Source: Neckera pumila (lineage: Eukaryota > Streptophyta > Bryopsida > Hypnales > Neckeraceae). Taken from it: DNA of 64,000 nt. Shown here piece by piece: positions 13,205 through 24,232 of this stretch. Each line of letters opens with the position of its first letter. Positions within the stretch are counted from its first letter, which is position 1. A program made the translations under genes and the position numbers. The stretch spans positions 41,831,413-41,895,412 of the forward strand of contig OZ018410.1 in assembly GCA_963969595.1 (NCBI GenBank), read 5' to 3'. A model generated the notes under the pieces. That model worked only from the letters and a program-made list of their open reading frames with translations. It made no database searches and was not told the origin of the DNA.

Positions 13205-14127
13205 TTAACCCCTAAAAGCCCAAGGCCTTTTTTTTGCCAAAAAACACCCAAAACTGCCATTTTTTGGGCAAAGAGTGAAAAAAATTAAAAATGTTTTTTT
13301 TGCACATCTAACCATAGGATCTTACACCTAACTAGTATGAGAATGTGTGGAAAAAATTTCAGAATTTTTGACCGCACAGATTGCAAGATATCTATGTTTT
13401 AAGTGAAAAAAACAAAATTTTCAGCACATTGTGGGACTGGATTTTTAGACTTTGAAAATTTTTAACTTAAAATTTTTACACTACAAAGTTTTGAGCTTTA
13501 AATGTTTATAGTGGAGAATTGAGGTGACAATCTACCCCAAAAAAATAATTTCAAAAAAACTTAATTTTCATTAAAATATTGTTAAATAGAAGTAGGTACA
13601 AGATAGAAGGAAAATCTAAAATATTCATATATTTTAGATGGAATTAAAATACACTAATTCCAATGGTCAGATTGTTCTAGCAAGTAAACTTAACCATGCA
13701 AAAAAAAAATTTGAAAAATTTGAAAAACAACATTCAGAAATGAATCCTACAAGTTATTTTTTTCAAAAAGATTCTCTAACTGCCCAAAAACCAAGAATGT
13801 CCATAACTTTCTCATAACAAATCCAAATGAAATGAATCAAAGCTTTTTAGATAGACAAAAATATTATCTATGAGAAAAAAAATACTAAAAAATACTAAAA
13901 TAAAACTGCAAATTTTTTTTGCTGCCCGCCGTCCCCTGTTTTGAGCTTATTTGGTCATAGCTTTTGTTCCCGGGCACCGATTGTGAAAAAAATTATATTC
14001 CCATGAAGCTAATCAGTTTTTTTACTTCCCAAAAAAGTTTCAGAAAATCAAGAGAAAATTTCAGCCCGTAGGTACCTGCCCGAAAACGCATTTGTCCCCC
14101 AAAGGGACAAGGGCTTTTAGGGGTTAA
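13205..14127 (+). mobile_element. TTAA family A element (copy A1)
   Basis: 923 bp from TTAACCCCTAAAAGCCC to GGGCTTTTAGGGGTTAA, with TTAA at both ends. Near the left tip is AAGCCCAAGGCCTT; near the right tip TGTCCCCCAAAGGGACA can form a hairpin. No coding capacity. It shares its right TTAA with the next copy. Confidence 0.85.
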
Positions 14128-15053
14128 CCCTTAAAGGCTTAAGGCCTTTTTTCTGCCAAAAAACACCCAAAATTGCCATTTTCATAGCAAAGAGTAAAAA
14201 AAATTATAAAATGTTTTTTTTGCAAATCTAACCTAGCATCTTATACCTAACTAGTACAAGAATGTGTAGAAAAACTTTTAGAATTTTTGACCACACACAA
14301 ATTGCAAGATATTTGCGTTTAAAGTGAAAAAAAACAAGTTTTTCAACACATTGCGGGACTAGATTTTATGACTCTGAACATTTTAACTTAAATGTTTTGC
14401 ACCATAGAGTTTTGGGCTTTAAATCCTTATAGTGCAGAATTGAGTTGAAAGTCTAGTAGAAAACAAGATCCTAAAAAACATAATTTTCATTATTAAAAAA
14501 ATTATTAAGTAGAAGTAGGTACGAGATAGAAGGAAAATCGAAAATATTAGTATCTTTTACATGGAATTAAAATGCACTAATTCCAATGGTGAGATTGTTC
14601 CAGCAAAAAAACTTAACCTTGTGGAATTTTCTTTTGAAAACTTGTAAAACTTGCATTCAAAAATGAATCCTACAAGTTATTTTTTTCAGGAAGATGCTCT
14701 AAGTGCCCAAAAAACAAGATTGTCCATAACTTTCTCATACAAAATCCAAATGGAATTAATCAAGGCTTTCCAAAAAACAAAAATATAATCTATAACAAGA
14801 AAAAATTAAAAAAATTAAAATTAAAATTTGCAAATATTTTTTTTGTTGCCTCCCAAACGCTGTTTTGAGCCTATTTAGGCATAAATTCTTTTTGCGGGCA
14901 CCAATTGAAAAAAAAAGTTATATTCCCACAAAGCTTAGCAGTTTTTCTTTCTTCAAAAAAAGTTTTGGAAAATCACAACAAAAATTCAGCTTATGGACAC
15001 CTGTCCAAAATCCCATTTGTTCCCCAAAGGAATAATGGACTTTTAGGAGTTAA
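14124..15053 (+). mobile_element. TTAA family A element (copy A2), abutting A1
   Basis: 930 bp, same orientation as A1, starting in the same TTAA that ends A1 (14124-14127) and ending GGACTTTTAGGAGTTAA. The interior aligns along its full length with A1 but is diverged by many substitutions. Confidence 0.85.
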
Positions 15054-15164
15054 AGCTTGGTCTGTCACTATGGAAAAGTGCCGCAATGAATAGTCTGCTA
15101 AGCTGACTGCTCACCAAAACAATTGGATTTCAAGATTTTATTTTATTTTTTAAAATATTTTATT

Positions 15165-15265
15165 TATGATTTTATTTTATTTATGATTTTATTTTATTTA
15201 GTTTTTATTTTATTTAGTTTTTATTTTATTTAGTTTTTATTTTATTTAGTTTTTATTTTATTTTT
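15165..15265 (+). repeat. Short AT tandem repeat (15-nt unit)
   Basis: About six copies of a TTTAGTTTTTATTTTA-type unit. Confidence 0.85.
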
Positions 15266-15696
15266 AAACCTTTAAAACTCAATTCCTGCTCCATTGCCAC
15301 TGTAATTTTAGGTGGGCAAGAATAGGGGGAAATGATTTTCCTAGCCCCAAAAAACAAATTTCAGGGTACCTTGGAGGGTTATAGAGCAACCCTTTGGAGG
15401 CTTGAAATTTTCTCTAATGACTCTTGCAATTGGTAAGGTCTCTTATTCTGAAATTTGAAGAGCATATATTCTAAAAAGTTTACTCGAAGATCCTACAATT
15501 GAACTTGTTAATGAATAAATATAGACAAAGATTTTAGCCTTGCTTTGAAGACTAGTATTTTGAAACAATTTTGGGCCTCTAAACATGAAAGAACTTTAGG
15601 GGTTAATACCACTGGTGAGAATGTTTTTGTAAACAATGAATATCCTTTATTTTTATTTTTGTTTGAATTTTTTTGAAATTGAGTACAAAAAAACTT

Positions 15697-15992
15697 TAAG
15701 GTAGAGCCACCCATTCCCGACCAGTGACCCATTCCCGACCTATAGGTGCATGTATTTTTGACCAAGCTTAGAATGCGTTTTTTTCCCTTTTCAAGGTTGG
15801 AACTAATAAATGCATGATATATTTTCCAAGTTGTGAGAAAGATAGTAGGAAATAATGATTAGGAAAAAAGTTTCTGAATGATCGGCATTAGAAGAGTCAT
15901 TAGAAGGGATTTGGGGCCAAGGGAGGGCCGTTTCAGGCCCGTTCCCCAATCTATCCCCATGCTGTGAATAGTGGTATGGGCTGTCCAAAAAG

Positions 15993-16023
<31 letters not shown>

Positions 16024-16425
16024 TTTTTTTTTCTTTTTTTTACAAATTTCATTTTAAGAAAAAAAAAGTTTTTTTTTTTTTTTTTTGGGAAAATCTGATG
16101 TGGCCAAAGTTCGGCCATGTCACCCTGCTGCAGTGGCGCAGTTTCAGCAATCGGGGACTATTCAAAACTTGTGGAGAACTCATAGGAACTTGGGGCCCTT
16201 AAGAGGGCCCAAATTATCTCTAATGCTAGATGTCGGCCATAGATCCAAAGCACTTTTGGCCTCCCAAAGTTCCTAGTAATTTCAGTTCAAGCGATAAAAT
16301 TACCAAGTTTTTTGCAATCCTTGTCATTTCTATCGATGTACCTCTGAAAAATATTTGTTTTGCCTTCACAACTCCAAATCATGTTGGAATTCCTTATTTG
16401 GTCGGTTATGGGTGGCTCTACCTTA
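15697..16425 (+). mobile_element. TAAGGTAGAGCC element, long form (729 bp)
   Basis: Starts TAAGGTAGAGCCACCCAT and ends ATGGGTGGCTCTACCTTA, an 18-bp perfect terminal inverted repeat that includes TA at each end. The centre (about 15999-16086) is poly-A, then poly-T, then poly-A, then poly-T. TA duplication suggests a Tc1/mariner-type MITE. Confidence 0.85.
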
Positions 16426-17411
16426 TATGTTTTTCTATCTTCATTGCCTACAAAGTAAAACTCTTTACAACCTTCACCTCATTATTTGGAAATGAATGAT
16501 TCAAATGTATTTGAGTAAGCAGCAATCTATACAATCCAATAAAATTAATTAATCTTCTTTTAGAATATACTTTTATCTCCCTTGTTTGATATTGGATTTT
16601 AATAATACTTCTAATTCTTGCAAAATTAATTGGAACAAAACAAACAAAAATTCACACGCAAATTAGAATAATTATCATCCATCATAAAAATTTATGAAAT
16701 AATTCCACATTATGAAGGCAACAAAGCTTGTTTGAGTTTACAAAAATCCCAAAGTGGCTCTTTAGTGCTTTAGGGATTAAAGATATTTCTCTTTTTCTTT
16801 GGGCATAAATTATACTACATATTATTGACAAATACTATAAAGGTTATAAGACGGAACAACCAACCTTGCTTAGGTTGTGCAAAAGTTAGCACTTCAAAAT
16901 TGAAGTCACCTCAATATTACCACGCTTTCTGTTGGCCACCTTATTTGAAGGTGGCCACACTTACAAAGTCAAGGGATTGTCCTCTGAGGGTGAGTACTCG
17001 TATTAGAGGAGTTTTGGGCCTCTAAGAGACTGCAAGTTCTTGGACTGTGGGAACTTTACAGGAATGTTGGGACGCTGCCAAATGGTCAGGTTGACTTGGC
17101 CAAGCGACTGCCACGTCATTTTTGAAAAAGAAAAAAAAAGATTGCTTAAAATGATATTTTGGTTAAATTTATTTTTTTATTTTTATTTTTTGACACGCCC
17201 GTACCGTCGTTCATTGAATCTGGACAGACTAGGGAATGGGCTTGAAATAGTCTTCCAAGGTCCCCCAAAACCCTCTAATGAGAAGTTTGTGTGGATGTAC
17301 AAGGGCTATTATTGGCCCTAAAATTCCAAGGCTTTTTCAATTGTCCAAAATAGGGACACTTTTTGCATTACTCACCCGCAACTATATTCACCTAAAGTTG
17401 AAAACTTAACT
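16426..17411. other. Repeat debris related to 27,800-28,210
   Basis: The part around 17080-17230 (GCCACGTCATTTTTG then A/T-rich then GACACGCC) is an inverted, diverged match to 28000-28110 (GTGTCAAAA then TGACATGGCAGTTG). No gene supported. Confidence 0.5.
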
Positions 17412-17574
17412 AAAGTATGTTAGCCCAATTTCACCAACTGCCTAATTTCGTCACCCCACTTTTGGTCCCAATTTTGCCCAGAAACTCATCCAAACTCTGT
17501 TCATTTTCTAATAAAATCATTATATTAATGTCAATACGGGAGAATGTGTCAATTCTTTAAATAATGGTGAATAC

Positions 17575-19085
17575 TTAACCCCAAAATGACCCTGGAACTT
17601 CCTAAGCTTCTAGGAATGTGCTCTAAATTGAACAAAAAGCCAAATTTTTTATAAGTTATATCAATTCTTTTTGAATTGTAACTGTATAAAATTAAACTAG
17701 ACATGTTAGAGATCACATTAGAAAAGGAAACACAACAATGAATCTTACTAATTGAAAGATTATAATGTTTGATTATGAGGGTGTTTAAAACTATGAAAGT
17801 GATTTGAAGTCTTTTAACCCCTAAAGGACCGACATGCATTTTTTGGCCGTATAGAAATTTTAGGCAGGTACGTGTGACTAGAGGTACGTGTGAATCCATA
17901 TTTGAGGCTGAAATTTTAATAGAAGGTGGGGGCAAGGAATATCTTCATGTGTACCAAGTTTCATGACATTTCAAAATACAAGTCAAAAGTTGTGACCTGA
18001 TTTTCTCTACATTTATGTATACTTAAAATGCTTTGAGTCATTCCATTTCAATCAATGAGTCAAAAGTTATGAGGGTTTTTGAATTGCGGGCAGTTATGGA
18101 TTCTCTACTCTTAAAGAAACTTTAAAGTCATTTATTTAACTCAATTTTCAATGCTTTTGGAAAAAAAGTAAAATCCTAGAATGTAGATTGATTATTACAA
18201 CATTACAACCGTTGAGATTGGCATTTTTAGATTCCATGATTAAGTTTTTAACAATTTAGTATTTTAATCATTTTCTACTTCTTTCTACTTACTATTTTTT
18301 TCCTATATGTTGTACAATTCCAAATGATGTGAAATTTCTCAAGCATATAGACAATTTGTTTAGGAAACTGAATTCAAAGAAGCACCACCGTTATCGGCAT
18401 TTTTTCATTGAAAAGTAAGCTTGCAAAGTGCAGCTGCCCGATTTTTCGCAGGATTGAAAAAATGGTTTTCAAGACTTTGAATGCTTATATCTTATGATCC
18501 ACACGGCGGAATTTTCTGAAATTTTTACCACATGTTTTCAAAATACCATACTACAAGATCCTATGGTTTCATGTGTCAAAAATCGTTTTTATCCAAAAAT
18601 TTGGTAGTCGTATTAGAAATGGCAGTTTTGGAGTGTTTTTAGTGATTACATAGTTATGAAACTTTAGGGGTTAATCCCCTTTTCACATGTCAAATTTGAA
18701 AACTTGGTCACCAAAAAAATACTAGGTTAAAGGGCCTAACATGCATAACTCCATCAATTTATAATTTCTCAAAATCTACTCTAGAATTTTTAAATTGAAT
18801 TTCTAATGTGATTTTTTCTCAAAGATCTAGTGTATTTGAGACTCATTTTCAAGAGCCCTCAATACTACAGAAAGTCAAGATTGCAATGGCCCCCTGTGCA
18901 CAAAATCTTGAATAGAAAATTCATAATCAATCATTTTCAAAATTAGATTTTTGAAGCTAAAACTAAACTTCAAAATGAATGTTTCAAAAATATAAACTAT
19001 AAAAAATAAAAATCTGGTAAGATTTTATTTAACTTCAAAAATTGGTTGAGGACACATTCTGTCCTTAAGGTCATTTTGGGGTTAA
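17575..19085 (-). mobile_element. TTAA family C element (copy C1), split by B2
   Basis: Left part 17575-17813 begins TTAACCCCAAAATGACC; right part 18675-19085 ends GGTCATTTTGGGGTTAA. Read together without the B2 insert, they align in reverse with the 34498-35123 element (shared phrases include AACATGTCTAGTTTGAAT-like, CTCAAATACACTAGATC-like and TTGGTCACCAAAAAAATA-like text). Confidence 0.75.
17814..18674 (+). mobile_element. TTAA family B element (copy B2), nested inside family C
   Basis: 861 bp from TTAACCCCTAAAGGACC to AACTTTAGGGGTTAA. Flanking sequence on both sides belongs to a family C element, so B2 jumped into it at TTAA. Confidence 0.85.
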
Positions 19086-19355
19086 AATACCATTGGATAC
19101 TTGGAAAGACAGTTATCAATTGTTTACAGGATGTTTATGACTTCACTCCATGAGTGATTTTGTAATTTCAGGGTAGACCCTTTTCAAAAGTTCCCAGAAA
19201 TTACAATTTTAATCGGAAAACTATAATTCCACTTAGGTTTAATTCATGAAACAAACACACACATCTGAACATATCTGAAAAATATGATCCCTCTTGGAGT
19301 TGGCCCCAAGATATTCAGACTACGAATCAGGGTGGTAACAGGCTTGTATACCTTA

Positions 19356-20104
19356 AGCTTAGCAGTTGGTGTTGTGATAGGAGGGACTAAGATTAGCTTC
19401 TGCCACTATTGTAGTCAGCGTAAATCAGTCTTTTGGGGGAGGTAGACACACTCAGAGTGTTGGAGGATTGGATTCACCTGCATTCTCCTCCTTGCAAGAT
19501 GGAACTTACAGTTCATTTGTGCCCTAAGTTTTTCTTAACAGGATTTTTTTTTAATTCAGTGCCACAAATGAACTGAGTTGAAAACTAATTACAAGTCAAA
19601 ATGTATGGTTTGGTACAGGACTACTAGCAGCAATCCCAAAACTGGCTAAATCTTGCTTGATTTCTACTTAATTTTTTCATGCCCTCATTGTAAATTCAAA
19701 AAAAAAACTTCCAAAAAGGAACACTTGGCTAAAAAACCCTGAGCCTGTTCTGAGATTGCTGTTAATCAGGAGATGGAGGAAAGCATGCTGATTGCGCTAC
19801 AAAAACAAAACATGTCATATTGTCATATTGTGTGTCATGGAAGTACTGGCCTCCATAGAAGTCAGTGAAGGCTTTGGATCAGTCCCAGTGAGTGTACTTA
19901 CATTCTTCAGGAAGGACACAGACTGAGACTGAGAGTCCCAGATGAGATCTTCTCCTCCTGCAGTTGGGTGCATTCTTGTCTCACGCAAATAACTTGCCCC
20001 AAATCTTGGTGGTTGTTTAAAAGCCTTTTTTCAGCAGTCTGTACTACTGTATGTTAGGAGCAGGAGCAGCACCAGCACCACCACAACTGCACTTCCATCT
20101 GAAA
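19356..20104. other. Unique-looking stretch inside a large inverted pair
   Basis: Moderate GC and no recognised feature. It lies between inverted copies of a TAAGGTAGACC element end (19355 and 22539). Confidence 0.45.
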
Positions 20105-20210
20105 GCTGCAACAGTGTAAAGGAACCTTTATTTGTGTCAAAAAAAAAAAAAAGCTGCAACAGTGTAAAGGAACCTTTATTTGTGTCAAAAAAAAAAAAAG
20201 CTGCAACAGT
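20105..20210 (+). repeat. Tandem 47/48-bp unit ending in poly-A
   Basis: GCTGCAACAGTG starts units at 20105, 20153 and 20200. Each complete unit ends in GTGTCA followed by 13-14 A residues; the third is cut short. Confidence 0.9.
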
Positions 20211-20368
20211 GAAGAAGGAAGGGTCGACTTCCATGTGGAGTCGGAGGTCAGTGAAAGCCCCATCCATCTGCTGCTTAGCGATGGAAAGTGGGAGTTCCAC
20301 CAAAAAATAAACTTCCTGTTCACCCTTGGCTTCACTTGCCTCTGACTCCACACGGAAGCTGGCCTTAA

Positions 20369-20500
20369 GAGCAACCTCATTACAACATGCTGAAGCAACA
20401 CTTTAAATGTTTTGCACCATTGATCGTAAAAAGATCTTAGAAGACCAATGGTGCAGAATCGTTGAGAGTGTTGCTTCAACATGTTGCAGTGTAGATGCTC
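20369..20500. mobile_element. 132-bp hairpin MITE with GAGCA tips
   Basis: From GAGCAACCTC to GTAGATGCTC, flanked by TAA at 20366-20368 and 20501-20503. Arms around ACATGCTGAAGCAACACT and AGTGTTGCTTCAACATGT pair over about 46 bp with a loop of about 20 nt, a shape like a small-RNA precursor. Confidence 0.78.
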
Positions 20501-20627
20501 TAAGTTTACAAACTTTGTAGCTTCAAGAACAAGACACAAGGACGTTACATTCGGGAGTTAATATTTCATTCCCCACTTGTGTTAAAATGAACAATTAGTC
20601 CCATTGAGTTCTCGACCCTGATTTTGT

Positions 20628-20835
20628 ATAACATTGTATAACCAAGCAGTGGTCCTTCCCATGTTGGAAAGATATTATTATGCTTTTATTACTAGATCCA
20701 TGAGGAACTTATCAATTAATTCAAGGATTGGGGTTGGTTGAGGAGCCATAGAAGACAATTTTGTTTACTATGAGGAGTCATCTTTTCAAGGGTGTAAAAG
20801 GGACCCTTGCCTCATTGGTAAACAATGTTACGTCA
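20628..20835 (+). repeat. Dispersed repeat, paralogue of 35,720-36,073 (empty site)
   Basis: Shares ATAACATTGTATAAC, CAATGGTCCT-like, TTCAAGGATTGGG and GAGGAGCCATA with the right-hand copy, which carries the 141-bp MITE. Nature of the repeat unknown. Confidence 0.75.
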
Positions 20836-20925
20836 TCTTAGAATTATTCAACATTTCTTCTCTTCTAGCACAAGGGGAAAGTGCTACTACAAGGGATTTT
20901 GATTTTGATTTTCTTTTGATTTGGA

Positions 20926-21846
20926 TTCTATAGGCCCAAGGCCTTTTTTTGCCAAAAAACACCCAAAACTGCCATTTTTTTAGCAAAGAGTGAAAAAAAA
21001 TTAAAAATGTTTTTTTTTTGCACATCTAACCATAGGATCTTATAGCTAACTAGTATGAAAATGTATGGAAAAAATTTCAGAATTTTTGACCGCACAAATT
21101 GCAAGATATCTGCGTTTAAAGTGGAAAAACAAGATTTTCAGCACATTGCGGGACCAAATTTTTTGACTTTAAACATTTTTAACTTAAAATTTTTGCACTA
21201 CAGCGTTTTGAGCTTTAAATCTTTATAGTGGAGAATTGAGTTGAGAGTCTAGGAAAAAAAAAATTCAAAAAAACTTAATTATCATTCTTTAAAAAATTGT
21301 TAAGTAGAACTAGGTACAAGATAGAAGGAAAATCTAAAATATTCATATATTTTTGATGGAATTAAAATGCACTAATCCCAATGGTGGGATTGTTCTAGCA
21401 AGCAAACTAAACCATTACAAAAAAAAGAAATTGAAAAATTACAAAAATTGCATTCCGAAATGAATCCTACAAGTTTGTTTTTTTCAAAAAGATGCTCTAA
21501 GTGCCCGAAAACAAAAATGCCCATAACTTCCTCATAGCAAATCCAATTGAAATGAATCAAAGCTTTCCAGATAGACAAAAACATAATCTATGAGAAAAAA
21601 ATATTTAAAAAAAATACTCAAAATTTTGCAAATTTTGTTTGTTGCCCTCCCTCCCCACACATTCCAAGAAATAGCATAACTTCTCACTCGAAGGTCTGAT
21701 TTCAATTTTTTTTTTCCGGCACGAACCTCTCTCAATTCTTCACCTTTTCAAAAAGTTTCAAAGAATCACGACAAAATTTCAGCCCGTAGGTACCTGCCCA
21801 AAAACGCATTTGTCCCCCGAAGGGACAATGGGCTTTTAGGGGTTAA
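20926..21846 (+). mobile_element. TTAA family A element (copy A3), left tip damaged
   Basis: Right end GGGCTTTTAGGGGTTAA is intact at 21846. The left end reads TCTATAGGCCCAAGGCC, so the TTAACCCC tip has mutated. The interior matches A1, including the TGTCCCCCGAAGGGACA hairpin near the right end. Confidence 0.75.
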
Positions 21847-22538
21847 ACAAATGGAACAAAATTTCATTGCAAAGGAGAGAAAATACAAGCCCACCATCCA
21901 CATGGGGATTTTGATTTATAAGGTGACTACACCTTAAATCGCACAAGTAAGCAATTCAACATGATTCAGCATGGTTTCCACTATTACATTGATTTTTTTT
22001 TTGGGTGGGGTCCTATTGGTAGTCAAAACAGGATCCTAGATTCTCTTAGATTGCAGTTTTTGGACACTGTGTAAATAAACTATGGATTTTCAAAGTGTTG
22101 AAAATAAGTGTACCTAGAAGCAATCATAGAGTCTAATGAATAGTGGGAGTACAATTTAGGCAAAAATCTGTAGTGTGCAATTTTAGGAAGCACGCCAGTT
22201 CCCTTAATTCTTCTTCTGTAAGAGACAGCAAGAGAGCACAGGAACAAGACACACCACTGTCTGGCTTCATATGCATCCAAGCCATGGAAAGGAATAAGAT
22301 CCACACCTGCATCTCCCATTCAGTCTCCCATTCATTATGATGGTTCAAAGGGCTGGACTCAGAGCTGCTCCGGGCTCATGCCACCAGTCAAAGCACGACT
22401 GATTTTTCTGGTGTCACACCTGTCAGCACATCAGAAAATGTGAATTAAATAGTTCCCTCTGGCTGCTCACCAGGAGTGAACTTGGTTAATTTAGCAAAAT
22501 ATCTTACCTTGGTACTAGCAGATAGGCCGGACACATGT
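21847..22538. other. Unrecognised stretch
   Basis: Overlapping short frames on both strands around 22080-22350, none convincing. A TAAGGTGACTACACCTTA palindrome at about 21919 resembles a solo tip of the 141-bp MITE. Confidence 0.45.
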
Positions 22539-22943
22539 TAAGGTAGACAAGCCTATTACCACCCTGATTTGCAATCTGAGTATATTGGGGCCAATTCCAA
22601 GAAGGGCATGTATTTTTCAGAGGTGTGTGTTTGTTTTACAAATCAAACCCAAGTGGAATTATAATTTTTCTATCAAAATTGTAATTTCTGTGAATTTTTG
22701 AAGGGTCAACCCTGAAATTACAAAATCACTTGTAGACTGGAGTCATAAACATCATACCAACAACCCATAACCACCCTTTCATGTATCTATTAGCACATAA
22801 GTATGGACCAATGAAAATTTGACACATTAGTCTTGGTGATATCTATGCTCTGAATTGGAGTTGGATGAGTGTAGTGACGGAAATGGGGCCAAAACTAGGA
22901 TGGCGGAAATAGGAAGTTGGCGGCTTTAGGTTGGTTTACCTTA
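22539..22943 (-). mobile_element. TAAGGTAGACC-type element (405 bp), inverted
   Basis: From TAAGGTAGACAAGCC to GGTTGGTTTACCTTA. The first 220 bp are an inverted copy of 19,135-19,355. Confidence 0.75.
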
Positions 22944-23880
22944 TCCCGTGATAGACCAAGTGATTGTTGAACAATCAACTGAAAATTTGGGTAGGTTTTT
23001 AGCTATGATGTCAATTTTGAACGGATCTTACTGAAATTTTGGCACAAGATGTAAACATGTACAGTCATGTCTGAAAAGTCTTCTCACCCACTTGTTGATT
23101 GTGGGTAGTTGCAAGGTAGAGAGAGATGGCAAGCTAACAAACGAGTTTTGAGCAAATAAGAGGAGTTGAATTTTTTGAAGGTTTACATCCTTCACAAACA
23201 TGTGGGTTGGGGTTATAGAAAGATTGCTTCCAAATTAGGCTTCTGAAGTCACAAATGAGAAATGTAGTGAAAAGAGGCAATGAGCTCGGTCGGGGGTGAT
23301 ATGAAGGATGCTCTACACTCTAGACGCCCACAAAAGCAAATAGGAAATAGGAAATACAAAAGCAAATAGGAAGAGGATTTTAGAAATAGTGGATGAGAAT
23401 CCAAGGTTGACTCTTTGAGAGATCACCAACACCGTTGATGTTTGGGTTGGTCATTGCAGTGTGAAAAAATCCTTTTGTGAGCCCGATTTTCATCTCAAGA
23501 TTCCTAGGAAGAAGCCATTTAAGAGACTTGGACAAAAGCAAAACTGCAAAGAATTTGCAACTCCATTGGAATTCAGAACAATGAAGGTGAGTGTTGTCCA
23601 TCAACAAAGCGACAATTGAGTATGACCCTTGCTTAGTTGGAAGAAAGTGTGTGTATGACCAAGTGAGGAGTTATTTGAAAAGAATCTAAAGCCAAATCTC
23701 AAATCAAGGAAAATTGTCAGTAGATTTATTTGTGTATATTGCAAAAGGGAACCGCGTGGAATTGATATTGGTGAGAAAGAAGAATGAGATGGAGTGTAGA
23801 AGTCCACATACGTGATAGACTGGGCCTCATTGTTTTCCAATTTGTGAGTGAGATCCATGAGCCTCTTATAATTTCTTTCA
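22944..23880. other. Unrecognised stretch before the Tc1-type fragment
   Basis: Two minus-strand frames (23380-23607 and 23601-23858) have no family resemblance. It may include lost parts of the transposon, but no tip or N-terminal motif was found. Confidence 0.4.
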
Positions 23881-24232
23881 TTTGGAGTTTATAATAGACC
23901 TAAGCATATCTACCTTACACGAGATGGAGCAACATGGCATCACAATCTTGAAAACAAAAAACTTCATAAGGAATGTGGCTATGTGCAGCTTCCTTGGCCA
24001 CCCAACCTACCAAATCTCAATCCAATTGAAAATTTGTGGTTTCTTTTGAAAAGGCAACTTAAAATGTTTCACGGAGAAGGAACATTGCCCACATAGCGCT
24101 TATGTGTTATTTGCAAAAGTATAGGAAGAATGGATGGAGGTTGATCAAAACATGACTAATAATTTTATAGATTGCTTATCACAGAATTAAGCTATATCTA
24201 AGTTGACGGAGGTCATACAAAGCGGTAATACA
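23881..24232 (+). pseudogene. Tc1/mariner-type transposase fragment (C-terminal DDE region)
   Basis: Frame from 23881 reads FGVYNRPKHIYLTRDGATWHHN and, after a few residues, LPWPPNLPNLNPIENLWFLL, ending at a TAG (24094). The DGATWHH block corresponds to DNAPxH holding the second catalytic Asp, and PNLNPIENLW to PDLNPIENLW whose Glu is the third acidic residue; spacing is of the Tc1 (DD34E) kind. After the stop, pieces in shifted frames continue the family pattern: EEWMEVDQNMTNNFIDCLSQN-like text near 24127 and GGHTKR near 24208. The N-terminal helix-turn-helix region and first Asp are not seen; a TAA lies just upstream at 23869. It is a dead relic. Confidence 0.75.

Larger units (their letters stand above)
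17412..19355 (+). mobile_element. TAAGGTAGACC-type element, outermost layer of a nested insertion
   Basis: Left part 17412-17574 begins TAAAGTATGTTAGCCC (decayed TAAGGTAGACC). Right part 19086-19355 ends GGCTTGTATACCTTA. Both parts align with the uninterrupted 28211-28641 element on either side of GGTGAATAC, where family C inserted. Confidence 0.65.

Noticed and set aside
20031..20539. Overlapping minus-strand frames of 106 and 161 codons
   Set aside because: They run through the poly-A tandem units (giving Phe/Lys runs) and the hairpin MITE; no domain is visible.
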